A DNA stretch of 64,000 nt from JACPNO01 sp963825405 (GCA_963825405.1 CAWGTB010000008.1:1-64000); one strand, 5' to 3'. Numbered from the stretch's first letter, positions 49,818 through 59,787 are shown. Notes: generated by a model from the letters alone, not told the origin. Program-made: numbers and translations.

Positions 49818-52478
49818 TTATGCGCCCTCGGAGATCGCCACGGCCGCCTGAATTTCATAGCGGCAAATATCGCGGAACGAACAGAGCCGGCATCGGTCCA
49901 AGTCGTAAGGCTCCGGCAGGATGCGGCCGCCGACGATCTGCCGTGCGGCCGCCAGGGTTTTGTCCTCAGCGGCATTGACCCATTCGCGGGCGAAAGGGTC
50001 AGCCCTGATGCCGTCCAGAGTCACCTGGCTCCAGCCTTCGTACTTCACTTCGTCACGCAGGCGAACGTAGAACATACCAGCCGGTTTGAGGCCGCAGACC
50101 TTCTCGACTGCCAGCAAATACAGCGGACCTTGCAGGAGGTTGGGGTCGCTGAGCTTCTTCTTGAGTTTGCTGTACTTGTAGTCGATGACGAACCCGAGGC
50201 CGTCCTCGGTGCTATCCACGCGGTCCAGTCGTCCTTTGATCACGATTCCGTTATCCAGCGAAAATTCAACTTTTTGTTCCGTAATCGTTTGGAAGGCTGT
50301 CCGCCACTGGCGATCCTCCGCGAAGCGGCGCAGATCGTCGCGCATCCGGGTACGGTAAACCTCTGTGCGGTATCCACCCGGGATCGACTTCTCATTCGCA
50401 AATTTGGCAAAAATGCGGTCGAACAACGGATCGATGGGTTCACGCGTGAGGTACCATTCGGCCAACACGGCATGAACGATGTTGCCCTGCAAGAGCGGAT
50501 CTAAACGCTTCCCAGGACGCAGCGGCGGCTCTTCCAGCTTCAGCGTGGTTCGCCCGAAGAATTGAAAGGGACACTGCTGAAAAGTCTCCAGACCACTGGG
50601 GCTGAACTTAGCGTGCCTTGCAACTAGAATTGGGAGCAAGTCATCACTGAGAATGCGGCTGGGACGGCCCAAGGCAGGAGACCGTGCTGGCCTGGGGCGA
50701 ACCAGGGGAGTCGGAAGTGCAATGTCTGCCTTATCCAAAAACAAGGAAGGCAGATTGAGTTCGCCGCGTGCGTTGGTGCGCGGATAACTGAGGATCAGGT
50801 CGGAAGTAGCGCGGCTCGCGGCGGAATCAAACCGGAATTTCTCGTCGCTGGCCCAATCTTCCGTGGTGCGCAGGCGAAATCCGCTCTGCCGCAAATGACG
50901 CCGAACCGCATCCGGCAGAAAAGCATCCTGCGAGTGATATGCCGGAAATTGCCCCTCCACCATCCCGCAGACAAACACGACGGGGAGTTCCCATTGACGC
51001 GCTTCACTGGTGCTTAAGACGTGAACGACATTGCGGCGCTCATCGCCAACGCGCAGCGTGGTCAGGCGCATTACGGTGTGGACGACATTCCAGAATTCGT
51101 GCAAAGAGACCGGTGCGGCGTCGATCGGAAATGCGCGCGCGGCGTCGGCCAAAGCGGCGTCAAAGGCATCGAGCGCTGCGCTCTGACTGCGCCACACAGC
51201 CGTCATCTCGTGGGTGGCGGGTTCGAGTGGACGGCTTATACGATAGAGCACGCGCAATTCCGTCGCGCGCTCCACCCATTGTGCGGGCGGGAGCGAAAGA
51301 GTGCGCCAGATATTGAGTCGCGCAAATCCCTCCACCATACGCTTCAAGCGCGCGTCATCGCCGGCGAACTGCCGCAAGGTTTCCAAACCTTTGCCAGGCA
51401 GCTTGGCGCGAACGGCAAAGTCGAACTTGTCCATTGCCGCCGACGATCCCAGACCGGGCGCCAGCTTAAGAATGGCCAGCGTCTCGGCGTGATCCCAGCC
51501 GCTCAGCATGAGATCTACGACGCCAGCGAGGAACCGCGCGGTCGAATGATCGGCCAGGATGGACCCGGAATAAAAACGGGCCGGTATGCCAAATCGTTCG
51601 AAAGCGGCCCGCAACAAAGGCACGTAAACATCCTGATTGTGTACGATAATTCCGATCTCGCGGAATTCCTTGCCGCGGGCCGCCTGCTGCAGAATAGACC
51701 GGGCGATTTCGTCGGCTTCCCGCTCGAGCGTAGACGGTGCTACCAGGGTTCGCGAAGGCTGCGGCCGCGCATGCGTGCAGGCACGCTTCTGTAGCGCGAT
51801 GGCAAGCAACTGCTCGCGGGCAGCGGCAGCGATGTCATCGGCCGGCAACGTTACCGTGATCCCGGCGTGGCGCGCCGCTGCCTTCACCAACGCGAGTTCC
51901 GGATCGCTGAGCGTAACGAATCCGTCCATCCAGATGGTGTGCAGATCTCCCAAGCCCGATTGTTCGATCGCCGCCGCGGCGCGCTCCAGACGGCCTGCGC
52001 GCAATGCCAATCCGCGAGCCGCAAGTTCGCGTTCCACCTCGCGATATACGGCGGTAAAGGCATCGCCCAATTCGGTGGCCGGTAAGTGTCGCGCAAGGTT
52101 GCGGCTATACAAACCCGCCGTTGCGCATTCGTTGACAGTACGCGCGAGAGCGGCGGAAAAGCCAGGCATGTGAGCGGCACGTTCGAACTCCCGGCGGTTG
52201 ACTCTCGCCACAGCGCGTTCTACCAACAGATAAAGCACGGCGTTCGAAACTTCCGGCCAGTCCGTGGTCCAGGGATCGATAAAGCGGGAAAGGGTTTGAA
52301 TGAGACTGGGGCGAAACACAAATCCCTCGCGAGCAATTTGATTTCGCAAATGATGGGCCATCGTTGCCGTGGGAACGAGCAGGCGAACGCCCGGGTCATT
52401 TTTACGGAGCGATTCGCGAAAGGCTTCGAGAATCACGTGGGATTTCCCGGAACCAGCAGGTCCGGTGAGCAGCAGCAT
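49818..52478 (-). CDS. addB: AddB-type helicase-nuclease subunit
   Basis: 886 residues, partner of AddA. The N-terminus MLLLTGPAGSGKSHVILEAF is Walker A. The middle is an inactivated UvrD-like region (EADEIARSILQQAARGKEFR, HVLSTSEARQWELPVVFVCG). The C-terminal nuclease has LGFVIDYKYSKLKK, and the Fe-S cysteines are SGLETFQQCPFQFFG and LDRCRLCSFRDICRYE (C, CX2CX5C), as in Bacillus AddB. Its TAA is immediately followed by the addA ATG (49817), so the pair is one transcript. Start ATG 52478. Confidence 0.85.
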   Translation of the reverse strand: MLLLTGPAGSGKSHVILEAFRESLRKNDPGVRLLVPTATMAHHLRNQIAREGFVFRPSLIQTLSRFIDPWTTDWPEVSNAVLYLLVERAVARVNRREFERAAHMPGFSAALARTVNECATAGLYSRNLARHLPATELGDAFTAVYREVERELAARGLALRAGRLERAAAAIEQSGLGDLHTIWMDGFVTLSDPELALVKAAARHAGITVTLPADDIAAAAREQLLAIALQKRACTHARPQPSRTLVAPSTLEREADEIARSILQQAARGKEFREIGIIVHNQDVYVPLLRAAFERFGIPARFYSGSILADHSTARFLAGVVDLMLSGWDHAETLAILKLAPGLGSSAAMDKFDFAVRAKLPGKGLETLRQFAGDDARLKRMVEGFARLNIWRTLSLPPAQWVERATELRVLYRISRPLEPATHEMTAVWRSQSAALDAFDAALADAARAFPIDAAPVSLHEFWNVVHTVMRLTTLRVGDERRNVVHVLSTSEARQWELPVVFVCGMVEGQFPAYHSQDAFLPDAVRRHLRQSGFRLRTTEDWASDEKFRFDSAASRATSDLILSYPRTNARGELNLPSLFLDKADIALPTPLVRPRPARSPALGRPSRILSDDLLPILVARHAKFSPSGLETFQQCPFQFFGRTTLKLEEPPLRPGKRLDPLLQGNIVHAVLAEWYLTREPIDPLFDRIFAKFANEKSIPGGYRTEVYRTRMRDDLRRFAEDRQWRTAFQTITEQKVEFSLDNGIVIKGRLDRVDSTEDGLGFVIDYKYSKLKKKLSDPNLLQGPLYLLAVEKVCGLKPAGMFYVRLRDEVKYEGWSQVTLDGIRADPFAREWVNAAEDKTLAAARQIVGGRILPEPYDLDRCRLCSFRDICRYEIQAAVAISEGA

Positions 52479-52503
52479 TTAGATCCAGCTTACTCGAACC
52501 GTT

Positions 52504-52662
52504 CTAGGGAGTGGGTTTCACGCCGCGGCATTTAGCGGGTACATCAATGCGGAACGTCGCGCCATTGATTTCGCCGAGCTCTGTGGGCGGAGCAGCGCCC
52601 AGATTCGTGGAAAGAATAATTTGAAAAGCCAGAAATCGAATCGACAATGTCAGGCGAGACAT
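52504..52662 (-). pseudogene. Remnant of a secreted hydrolase N-terminus
   Basis: A 52-codon frame from the ATG at 52662 reads MSRLTLSIRFLAFQIILSTN, a plausible signal peptide. It continues PPTELGEINGATFRIDVPAK, which resembles the start of secreted alpha/beta hydrolases of acidobacteria, then stops at 52504. Nothing further of a hydrolase follows, so this is a truncated remnant or a chance frame. It overlaps the glnD stop by 13 bp and lies between glnD and addB. Confidence 0.35.
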
Positions 52663-52665
52663 TGT
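52644..52665 (-). repeat. Inverted repeat over the glnD stop codon
   Basis: ACAATGTC and GACATTGT form perfect 8-bp arms around a 6-base loop. The hairpin spans the glnD stop at 52650. A weak T-rich stretch (CGATTCGATTTCTGG) follows on the minus strand. It may be a poor terminator. Confidence 0.4.
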
Positions 52666-55049
52666 AGCAGCGCGTCGCGAAGTTGGGCGTGCATTTCGGC
52701 CGGCAGCTTGCGTCCCTCGCGCGTGACGTAAAAGACGTCGATGGCTTTGTGCGCTTCAGTATCAATGAGGACTACTTCAATATTGCAGCCATTCGAAGAA
52801 ATAGTGGACGTGATGTCGTAGAGCAGGGCAGGGCGATCCTGCGCCACGATTTGGATCAGCGTGGCCGTGGCGGAAGCCTGGCTATCGATGGCAACCGTTG
52901 GTTCGATGCGGGCTTTGCGGCTGGGCGCCGGCAGCCGGGGCCGGCTCTTGAGAAGCTGGCGGACATCGGCGCGGCCCAGCACGACGCGTTCCATCGTTAT
53001 TTTGAGACGCTCCACTTCGGAAGGATTCAGCTCCAGCGTCCGCACCGGATCGGCGAAGGTGAACATATCGACGACGGTTCCCCGGCGATTGGCGAAAGCC
53101 TCGGCTTTCAGAATGTTCAATCCAAAACTGGCCAGGGTCCCGGCTACCGCTGCAAACAGGAACGGGCGATCCGCTGTGACCAGCGTCAACCGGTAGACTG
53201 AGCCCTGTTTCTCCAGATTCAAAGACACACCTCGCTGGCGGCTTTCCTCTTCCATGCGCACGTGCGCATCCATTTCCGATTCGCGATGCGTCCGCAGATA
53301 ACGCGTCGGCAAACCTTCGAGGAAAGCGCTGCGGGCCGATGCATCGGCGCGCTCGATGCGTTCGTTTTCCAGTTCGCGAGTTAGTTCGTTGTGGGCGACA
53401 AGATACAGGCGCCACAATTGTTCGGCGCGCCAGGGCGTCATAGCGGCCGGGGTGACGGCGCTGATATCGGCGTACGTAAGAAGGGTGAGCGCCTTGAGAC
53501 GCTCGACGGTTTCGACGCGATGTGCCAGATGCTCAGCGGTTGCGGGGTCGAACAGATCGCGCGAGTTCATGGTCGATGACAACTCAAGATGGGCGCGGAT
53601 CAGAAACAGCACCGTTTCCCGATCCGCTTCAGGTACGCCGATGCGATGCATGATCTGCTCGGCCAGGCGGGCGGAGGCATCCACGTGCCCTTCATCGGCA
53701 CTCCCTTTGCCGATGTCATGGAGCAGCAGCGCGAACAAAACCAGAGACGGCCGCTCCAGTTCGGAAAGAAGATCGGCGTAAAGCGGGTCTGGCAATTTGG
53801 TTAGCGTTTGAATGGCGACGAGGGTATGTTCGTCCACGGTGTAACGGTGATAAAAATCGCGAACGACCAGGCAATCAATTTGTTCCATCTCGGGGAAGAT
53901 GGCTTCCAGCACGCCGGTTTCGTGGGCCACCCGCAGCGCCAGGATGGCATTGGGCAGCGTGAGTATCTCGTCGATGGCGGGCCATAGAGCCTGACGTTGG
54001 GCGAAGTGCGCGCGTATAGCGGGGAGGCGCGATGCAATTTGCTCTTCGGCTTCGCCGGAGAATCGAATGCCGTGCCGCGCAACAAACTGCAGCAGGCGGA
54101 GCAGCAGCGCTGGGTCCGCGTCGAGCTGCTGCGGCGTGCGGAAGTGAACCTTTCCGCGCAGCACCGTAAAATCCGTATTCGACAGACGCGTGCTTCGATC
54201 GCGGAACTGCGCGAATAGCGAACTGGCACGCGCTTCGCCAGTCTCCACTCTGCGCAACACCAGCCGGTTAACGACGCGCGCGTGCCGGAAATAATCGCGC
54301 ATTACGGCGGCGGGATCACGTCCCAGTTGATCGGCGACCCACTCCTGGGCATCGAATGTCAGCACGTTGGAATCACGGCCGGCCTGCTGGTGCAGCAGGG
54401 TACGCAGCAGAAAAAGATAGTTCCGCGCTTCCTCAATCTCTGCGGGATGAGTGAGCGAGGCCGCTCCGATCTGATTCAGCCAACCGAGCAATTGCAGATC
54501 GCGCAGGCCGCCCGGCGCTTCTTTAATGTTGGGTTCCAGGTGATGATAAGTGTCCTGAAACCGGCTGTGACGATCGCGGGTGAGTACAAATAGATGCCGC
54601 GCCAGGTTGTCGCGCTGGCCCTGGACGAATCTCGGCAGGCGTTCCGCCAGGGTCTGGTACAAAGCCGCATCGCCGGTGAGAAAGCGTTGATCGAGCAGAC
54701 TGACGTTCAGCTCAATATTGCGTTCGTGGAGTTGAGTGCATTCTTCTGGAGTGCGTACCGAGTTACTGATACGCAGACCGGCGTCCCATAGGCGCTGCTG
54801 GAATGCGGAGATGGCGTCGCGCCCGCTTTCCGGTATCCGCTGGTTGGCAAAGAGCAGCAGCAGGTCGACGTCGGAGTACGGGAAAAGCTCACGGCGCCCA
54901 TAGCCCCCGACAGCCAGCAGAGCCGCTCCGGACGGCGCGGAAGCCGCCAGAGTATCGCGCCAGGCATCCGCCACTATCCGGTCTACAGAGGCGGTACGCT
55001 CGGCGAGCGCGCCGCTTACATCAAAGTGCTGTTTCTCCGCGGTCGTCAT
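52650..55049 (-). CDS. glnD: [Protein-PII] uridylyltransferase/uridylyl-removing enzyme GlnD
   Basis: 799 residues. Bifunctional nitrogen sensor that modifies and demodifies GlnB according to glutamine. Domains: nucleotidyltransferase with VGGYGRRELFPYSDVDLLLL (residues 47-66, catalytic Asp60 and Asp62), LEPNIKEAPGGLRDLQLLGW, HD domain with LLLHDIGKGSADEGH, and two C-terminal ACT domains (LVTADRPFLFAAVAGTLASF and IVAQDRPALLYDITSTISSN). Start is ATG 55049 (MTTAEKQHFD), which overlaps glnB by 29 bp; the open frame upstream to 55166 is the shadow of glnB. Slightly shorter than the E. coli enzyme. Intact. Confidence 0.93.
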   Translation of the reverse strand: MTTAEKQHFDVSGALAERTASVDRIVADAWRDTLAASAPSGAALLAVGGYGRRELFPYSDVDLLLLFANQRIPESGRDAISAFQQRLWDAGLRISNSVRTPEECTQLHERNIELNVSLLDQRFLTGDAALYQTLAERLPRFVQGQRDNLARHLFVLTRDRHSRFQDTYHHLEPNIKEAPGGLRDLQLLGWLNQIGAASLTHPAEIEEARNYLFLLRTLLHQQAGRDSNVLTFDAQEWVADQLGRDPAAVMRDYFRHARVVNRLVLRRVETGEARASSLFAQFRDRSTRLSNTDFTVLRGKVHFRTPQQLDADPALLLRLLQFVARHGIRFSGEAEEQIASRLPAIRAHFAQRQALWPAIDEILTLPNAILALRVAHETGVLEAIFPEMEQIDCLVVRDFYHRYTVDEHTLVAIQTLTKLPDPLYADLLSELERPSLVLFALLLHDIGKGSADEGHVDASARLAEQIMHRIGVPEADRETVLFLIRAHLELSSTMNSRDLFDPATAEHLAHRVETVERLKALTLLTYADISAVTPAAMTPWRAEQLWRLYLVAHNELTRELENERIERADASARSAFLEGLPTRYLRTHRESEMDAHVRMEEESRQRGVSLNLEKQGSVYRLTLVTADRPFLFAAVAGTLASFGLNILKAEAFANRRGTVVDMFTFADPVRTLELNPSEVERLKITMERVVLGRADVRQLLKSRPRLPAPSRKARIEPTVAIDSQASATATLIQIVAQDRPALLYDITSTISSNGCNIEVVLIDTEAHKAIDVFYVTREGRKLPAEMHAQLRDALLQCLA

Positions 55050-55359
55050 TCCGGATCCGTACTGCCTGCGCGACGTCGTACACGAAAATTTTTCCGTCGC
55101 CGATCTTGCCCGTGCGCGCTGCACTCGCAAGCGTGCGCAGAATTTCTTCCAGCCGGGCGTCGGCAACGACCAACTCGACTTTCATCTTCGGGAGCAGGTC
55201 GACGTTGTACTCCTGGCCGCGATAGACCTCTTTGTGGCCCTTCTGCCGCCCGTGGCCGCGGACTTCGGTGATGGTCATCCCGTCCACGCCAATGCTCTTG
55301 AGCGCTTCTTTCACTTCGTCCAGTTTGAACGGCTGAATGATGGCTTCGATTTTCTTCAT
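55021..55359 (-). CDS. glnB: Nitrogen regulatory protein P-II
   Basis: 112-residue trimeric PII signal protein. MKKIEAIIQPFKLDEVKEAL opens it. The T-loop RGHGRQKGHKEVYRGQEYNV contains Tyr51, the uridylylation site for GlnD. The C-terminal signature TGKIGDGKIFVYDVAQAVRI is complete. It binds ATP/ADP and 2-oxoglutarate and gates AmtB. The gene lies 8 bases after amtB and overlaps glnD, forming amtB-glnB-glnD. The AmtB link suggests a GlnK-like role, but the GlnB/GlnK distinction is not decisive here. Confidence 0.95.
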   Translation of the reverse strand: MKKIEAIIQPFKLDEVKEALKSIGVDGMTITEVRGHGRQKGHKEVYRGQEYNVDLLPKMKVELVVADARLEEILRTLASAARTGKIGDGKIFVYDVAQAVRIRNDDRGETAL

Positions 55360-55367
55360 GGCGCGTC

Positions 55368-56726
55368 CTAGTTATCCGAGAAGTAGCCTTCTTCTCCGTG
55401 CAGGCTGAGGTCGAGGCCCTGGATTTCCTGATCGCGCTCCACGCGCACGCCGGTTACCAGCTCGCAGATTTTCAGGATGAGCAGCGTTCCCACAATGGCC
55501 AGCACGGCGGCAATCGCGACTCCGGCCAGTTGATTCAGAACCTGCGACGCATGTCCGTCGATCCATCCCAAGGGTGCTGCGGCGCCGCTCGCGTCTTTCA
55601 GCGCATCGTTGACGGCGCGGGTGGCGAAGACGCCGGTGAGCAGCGCGCCCAGCGTTCCGCCGGCGCCGTGGACCCCGAACGCGTCTAGGGCGTCGTCGTA
55701 GCCGAATTTAGTTTTGACCAGGGTCACCATGAAGTAGCATACGACGCCGGCGGCCAGGCCAATCACAATCGCAGGCATCGGCGTAACGAATCCTGAAGCG
55801 GGCGTAATAGCGACCAGCCCCGCCACCGCGCCGGAGATCGCGCCCAGGATGCTTGGCTTCCCGCTGCGCATCCATTCCACCGCGGTCCAACTCAGCGTGG
55901 CGGCCGCGGCTGCCAGATGCGTGGCCACAAAAGCGCTTGTCGCCAGCGAGGATGCCGCCAGCGCGCTGCCGGCGTTGAAACCGAACCAACCCACCCACAG
56001 CAGAGAACCGCCGACCACGCTTAGCACCAGGCTGTGCGGCTTAATCTGCGCTTGAGGATAGCCTACGCGCTTGCCCAGGTACAAAGCGCACACCAGCGCC
56101 GAAACGCCGGAAAGGACATGCACCACCGTTCCACCGGCGAAATCAAAGCTCGGAATTCTGCCGCCGAGATAGGCATTCAGCAGGCCGCCTTTACCCCAGA
56201 CCATGTGCGCCATCGGAAAATAAACCAGCGTGGTCCACAGCATCGTGAACAGCAGCATGGCGCTGAACTTCATACGCTCGGCAAACGCACCGGAAATCAG
56301 GGCGGGTGTGATGACGGCAAACATCATCTGATAGATCATGAAAGTCTGCTGTGGAATGGTGGGCGCGTAATCGGCATTGGGCGCGCTGCCCACGCCGTGC
56401 AGGAATAAATAGCGAAAATCGCCGATGAACGCGTTGCCCTCGCCAAACGCCAGGCTGTAGCCGACCACCGCCCAGAGCACCGAAACCGCTCCCATCAGGA
56501 TAAAGCTATGCATCATGGTGCTGAGAACGTTCTTCCGGCGCACCAGCCCGCCGTAAAACAGGGCGAGGCCGGGCCCGGTCATCATCAGAACCAGCGCCGC
56601 GCTCACCAGCATCCAGGCGTTGTCTGCCGAGTTCTGGGCGGCGTGGACAGCATTCTCCAAGTTGCTCAGCCGGGTGCTGATGTCCGGCGCAGCCGCCGAC
56701 AGTTGGGCGAGAAACAAAACGCTCAT
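55368..56726 (-). CDS. amtB: Ammonium transporter AmtB
   Basis: 452-residue inner-membrane ammonium channel with eleven helices. MMTGPGLALFYGGLVRRKNV is the Amt signature (Phe-gate region). FDFAGGTVVHVLSGVSALV holds the first pore His, and DALDAFGVHGAGGTLGALLT the second. A short N-terminal segment (residues 1-40) is periplasmic or a cleaved signal. It heads the amtB-glnB-glnD operon, 8 bases before glnB. Complex formation with the PII protein under nitrogen excess is expected. Confidence 0.95.
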   Translation of the reverse strand: MSVLFLAQLSAAAPDISTRLSNLENAVHAAQNSADNAWMLVSAALVLMMTGPGLALFYGGLVRRKNVLSTMMHSFILMGAVSVLWAVVGYSLAFGEGNAFIGDFRYLFLHGVGSAPNADYAPTIPQQTFMIYQMMFAVITPALISGAFAERMKFSAMLLFTMLWTTLVYFPMAHMVWGKGGLLNAYLGGRIPSFDFAGGTVVHVLSGVSALVCALYLGKRVGYPQAQIKPHSLVLSVVGGSLLWVGWFGFNAGSALAASSLATSAFVATHLAAAAATLSWTAVEWMRSGKPSILGAISGAVAGLVAITPASGFVTPMPAIVIGLAAGVVCYFMVTLVKTKFGYDDALDAFGVHGAGGTLGALLTGVFATRAVNDALKDASGAAAPLGWIDGHASQVLNQLAGVAIAAVLAIVGTLLILKICELVTGVRVERDQEIQGLDLSLHGEEGYFSDN

Positions 56727-56810
56727 CCGTTACATTATTTCGAACGGCGTGGCACGGCGGAGTAGAAGGTTTCTATCAGGCGTATTGAAATTTTCTATGG
56801 GACGCCGAGT

Positions 56811-59438
56811 CTATTCTTGGCGAAGAGCCGACGCCGGGTCGATGCGCAGTGCGCGCCGCGCCGGAATGTAGCAGGCAACCAGCGCCACCAGGATGAGCAG
56901 CAGCGATACTTCCGCAAACGTACCAGCGTCATCAGGCCGGATATTGAACAGCACGTTGGCGAGGAAGCGGGTGACGGCCGCGGCGCCAGCCAGTCCAATC
57001 GCCACGCCGAGCAGAACTAGCTTCAGCCCGCCGCGCAAGATCAATCCGACTACGCTCCCCGGAGTGGCGCCGAGTGCCAGGCGAACGCCGATCTCATGCA
57101 CCCGTCGGCTCACGGAATACTGCACGATTCCATAAATACCAACCACGGCCAGCACTAGCGCAGCCAGTGAAAAGCTGCCCAATAGCCAGGTTCGAAGCCT
57201 GGGAAGCGCGGCCGAATCCGCAAGGTATTGCTCAAGCGGAGCGATTTCGGAAATCGGCTGGTTCTTGTCGACGGTCCACACCTGCGCGCGAACGGCGTTG
57301 GCTAAATTGCCCGCTTCCGGCCGGGTCCGAATCACCAGGCTCATCCAATTCAGCCAGGCTTGGGTCTTTTGCGCATGAGGAAAATAAAGTGCCGGCCCTT
57401 CTTCCGTTTCCAGGTCAGTCTGGCGGATGTCGCCCACCACGCCCACCACTGTCGCCCAACGTTCATCCTCATCCAGCTTGATGCGCTTGCCGAGCGGATC
57501 GGCATCGGGCCACAGCCGGCGCGCTAGGGATTGACTGATGACCGCGGCTTCCGGCGCACCCGCGGCGTCGTTGCCGCCAAAGTACCGTCCTTGACGGAGC
57601 GGAATTCGCATCACGCGAAAATAATCCGGTGTAACCCAACGCACCCCGGCCCTCGGCCGTTCCGGTTGCGCCGCCGGGTTCTGATTGTCTGCCTGGATTT
57701 TGAAAGCCATCCGATTGTGGCGCAGCGGGAGGTCGCTGACGGCTGCCGCTCCTTCTACGCCCGGCAGCGATTGCAGCCGTTCCACCACCTGCTGAAAGAA
57801 CGCGACATGTTGTGCATTGCTTTGATATCCTGCTCGCGGCAGCGTCAAATTTGCCGTCAACACGCGGCCGGGATCGAAGCCGGTATCAACGCGCATCAGG
57901 CTGAGCAGACTGCGCGCCAGCAGGGTTGCGCCGACCAGCAGCATCATCGCCAGCGCGATTTCGGCTACCACAAAAACGCTGCGATGGCGTTGGGCTCCAG
58001 GTCCGGCTTGCGGGCTCCTGCCGCCGGATTTGAGCGGAGAGACTAAATCGCCGAGCGCGCCATGAAGCGCCGGCGCAAGCCCAAACACGGCCGCCGTAAT
58101 TGCCGAAAGCAAAATCGCGAAGGCCAATACTCTGCCATCCATCACGACTTCCTGCAAGCGCGGAATCACCGACGGGTCAATGGTGCGCAGCATGCTGAGA
58201 CTCCAGGTGGCGAACAACCAGCCGAGGGCTCCGGCCAATAGCGCCAGCACCAGACTCTCGACTAGCAACTGTTGGGCGATACGCAGCCGGCCCGCGCCCA
58301 GCGCCGCTCGCAGGGCCATTTCATGAGCACGCCCCGCCGCTCTGGCCAGCAGCAGATTGGCCACGTTCGAGCAGGCGATCAACAGCAAGAGACTCACCGC
58401 TCCCAGCAGCACCGCAAGAGTAGTGCGGAAATCGCCTACGATTTGTTCCCGCAACGGGATCACTCTGACGCCGTAACCCTGATTGGTAGCCGGGTAGGCG
58501 CGCTCGAGCCGCGCCGCAATCACGTTCATATTCTGCTGCGCGTTTCTCCGGGTCACGCCTGGCTTCAGCCTGCCCAGCACGCTCAACCAGCGCCCCTCGC
58601 GATTCTGCCGGTTGGCCCCATTCAGCGCCAGAGGTATCCATAGCTCGATGTCGCTCGCGGGAAAGGCGAAGCTCGCTGGAACTACTCCGACGACCGTGCA
58701 GATGCTTCCGTTGAGAGTGAGCGTCTGTCCGGCGAGATGGGTGTTTGAGCCGAAGAGGCGGTTCCAAAGTTTCTCGCCGACGACCACCACGGAGTCTTTG
58801 CCTTTTTGATCCTCGTCGGGAAGGAAGGTGCGGCCTCGCGCCGCTTGGATGCCTAAAGCGTTGAAGAACTCAGGCGAAACCAGCGCACCGCGAATTTGCT
58901 CCGGTTCGGCCTGGCCGGTCAGGTTGAGTAGCCATGGAGCATAGTGCGCCAGGGCGGTGAAGACTTCGTTCTGATTTTTCCAATCGTAATAGTCCGCGGC
59001 CGAAGCTTGGCCGGGGCCAATGCGCGGGATCATCTCCGAAACCGTCATAAGTTCGCCCGGGGAAGGGTAGGGCAGCGGCCGCAGCAGCACGCCGTAGACC
59101 ACGCTGAAGATCGCAGTGCTCGCGCCAATCCCGAGTGCCAGAGTGATCGCGCTGGTCGCCGCGAAGCCCGGATTTTTGCGCAGCATCCGCGCCGCGAATC
59201 GCAGATCGCGCCAAACCGTTTCGATCCAGCCGAGCGTATCCATTTCGCGCGCTGCCTCCTTTACCGTTGCCGGGTTGCCGAACTGGAGCAGCGCTTTGCG
59301 GCGGGCTTCCTCGGGCGGGATGCCGGCCTCGGCGAATTCTTTCTCGCGCATATCGAGATGAAAGCGCAACTCGTCATCCAGCTCGCTTTCGAGCCGGCCT
59401 TTTCTGAACGATCCGCGCAGACGATCGATCCACGACAT
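56811..59438 (-). CDS. ADOP (acidobacterial duplicated orphan permease) ABC-type permease
   Basis: 875 residues. An N-terminal prefix (FRKGRLESELDDELRFHLDM, then GIPPEEARRKALLQFGNPAT) precedes two MacB-PCD periplasmic domains alternating with two FtsX/MacB helix bundles. The duplicated motifs are LGIGASTAIFSVVYGVLLRP in the first half, LLLLIACSNVANLLLARAAG in the first bundle and LALVVGIYGIVQYSVSRRVH-like VLAVVGIYGIVQYSVSRRVH in the second. No ATPase is adjacent, as is typical of the ADOP family. It lies 12 bases after padR, in a PadR-ADOP operon. A role in efflux or envelope stress is inferred only from MacB resemblance. Confidence 0.9.
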   Translation of the reverse strand: MSWIDRLRGSFRKGRLESELDDELRFHLDMREKEFAEAGIPPEEARRKALLQFGNPATVKEAAREMDTLGWIETVWRDLRFAARMLRKNPGFAATSAITLALGIGASTAIFSVVYGVLLRPLPYPSPGELMTVSEMIPRIGPGQASAADYYDWKNQNEVFTALAHYAPWLLNLTGQAEPEQIRGALVSPEFFNALGIQAARGRTFLPDEDQKGKDSVVVVGEKLWNRLFGSNTHLAGQTLTLNGSICTVVGVVPASFAFPASDIELWIPLALNGANRQNREGRWLSVLGRLKPGVTRRNAQQNMNVIAARLERAYPATNQGYGVRVIPLREQIVGDFRTTLAVLLGAVSLLLLIACSNVANLLLARAAGRAHEMALRAALGAGRLRIAQQLLVESLVLALLAGALGWLFATWSLSMLRTIDPSVIPRLQEVVMDGRVLAFAILLSAITAAVFGLAPALHGALGDLVSPLKSGGRSPQAGPGAQRHRSVFVVAEIALAMMLLVGATLLARSLLSLMRVDTGFDPGRVLTANLTLPRAGYQSNAQHVAFFQQVVERLQSLPGVEGAAAVSDLPLRHNRMAFKIQADNQNPAAQPERPRAGVRWVTPDYFRVMRIPLRQGRYFGGNDAAGAPEAAVISQSLARRLWPDADPLGKRIKLDEDERWATVVGVVGDIRQTDLETEEGPALYFPHAQKTQAWLNWMSLVIRTRPEAGNLANAVRAQVWTVDKNQPISEIAPLEQYLADSAALPRLRTWLLGSFSLAALVLAVVGIYGIVQYSVSRRVHEIGVRLALGATPGSVVGLILRGGLKLVLLGVAIGLAGAAAVTRFLANVLFNIRPDDAGTFAEVSLLLILVALVACYIPARRALRIDPASALRQE

Positions 59439-59450
59439 AAGCTTGACCCG

Positions 59451-59780
59451 TTAAGCCAACCGCAATACCCTGGCCACGCCTTCGGTGAGGCGCGTCCAGT
59501 TCTGCTCTTCTTCAGCGAGTTGTTTGCGGCCGGTGGGCGTCAGCCGGTAGTAGCGCGCCCGGCGATTGTTTTCCGAAGTGCCCCACGCCGAGCGAATCCA
59601 GCCGGTTTGCTCCAGGCGATGCAAGGCCGGATACAACGAACCTTCCTCCACACGCAGCGCTTCGTCGGAGACCTGTTGAATCCGAACTGCGATGCCGTAG
59701 CCATGCATGGCGTCGCGCGTCAGCGTCCGCAAGATGAGCATGTCGAGGGTGCCCTGCAGCACATCGGTCTTGGCTTTCAT
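59451..59780 (-). CDS. PadR-family transcriptional regulator
   Basis: 109 residues. The winged-helix opening KTDVLQGTLDMLILRTLTRD and the following MHGYGIAVRIQQVSDEALRV, then EEGSLYPALHRLEQTGWIRS, are diagnostic. The C-terminal helix (QLAEEEQNWTRLTEGVARVL) is the dimerisation helix. It precedes the ADOP permease by 12 bases and should repress it until a ligand binds. An inverted repeat just upstream of its start is a candidate site of autoregulation. AGGAGA serves as ribosome-binding site. Confidence 0.93.
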   Translation of the reverse strand: MKAKTDVLQGTLDMLILRTLTRDAMHGYGIAVRIQQVSDEALRVEEGSLYPALHRLEQTGWIRSAWGTSENNRRARYYRLTPTGRKQLAEEEQNWTRLTEGVARVLRLA

Positions 59781-59787
59781 CCACTCT

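Noticed and set aside
49329..50504. 391-codon plus-strand open frame across the addA/addB junction
   Set aside because: Opposite two conserved genes; no ribosome-binding site and no recognisable domain.
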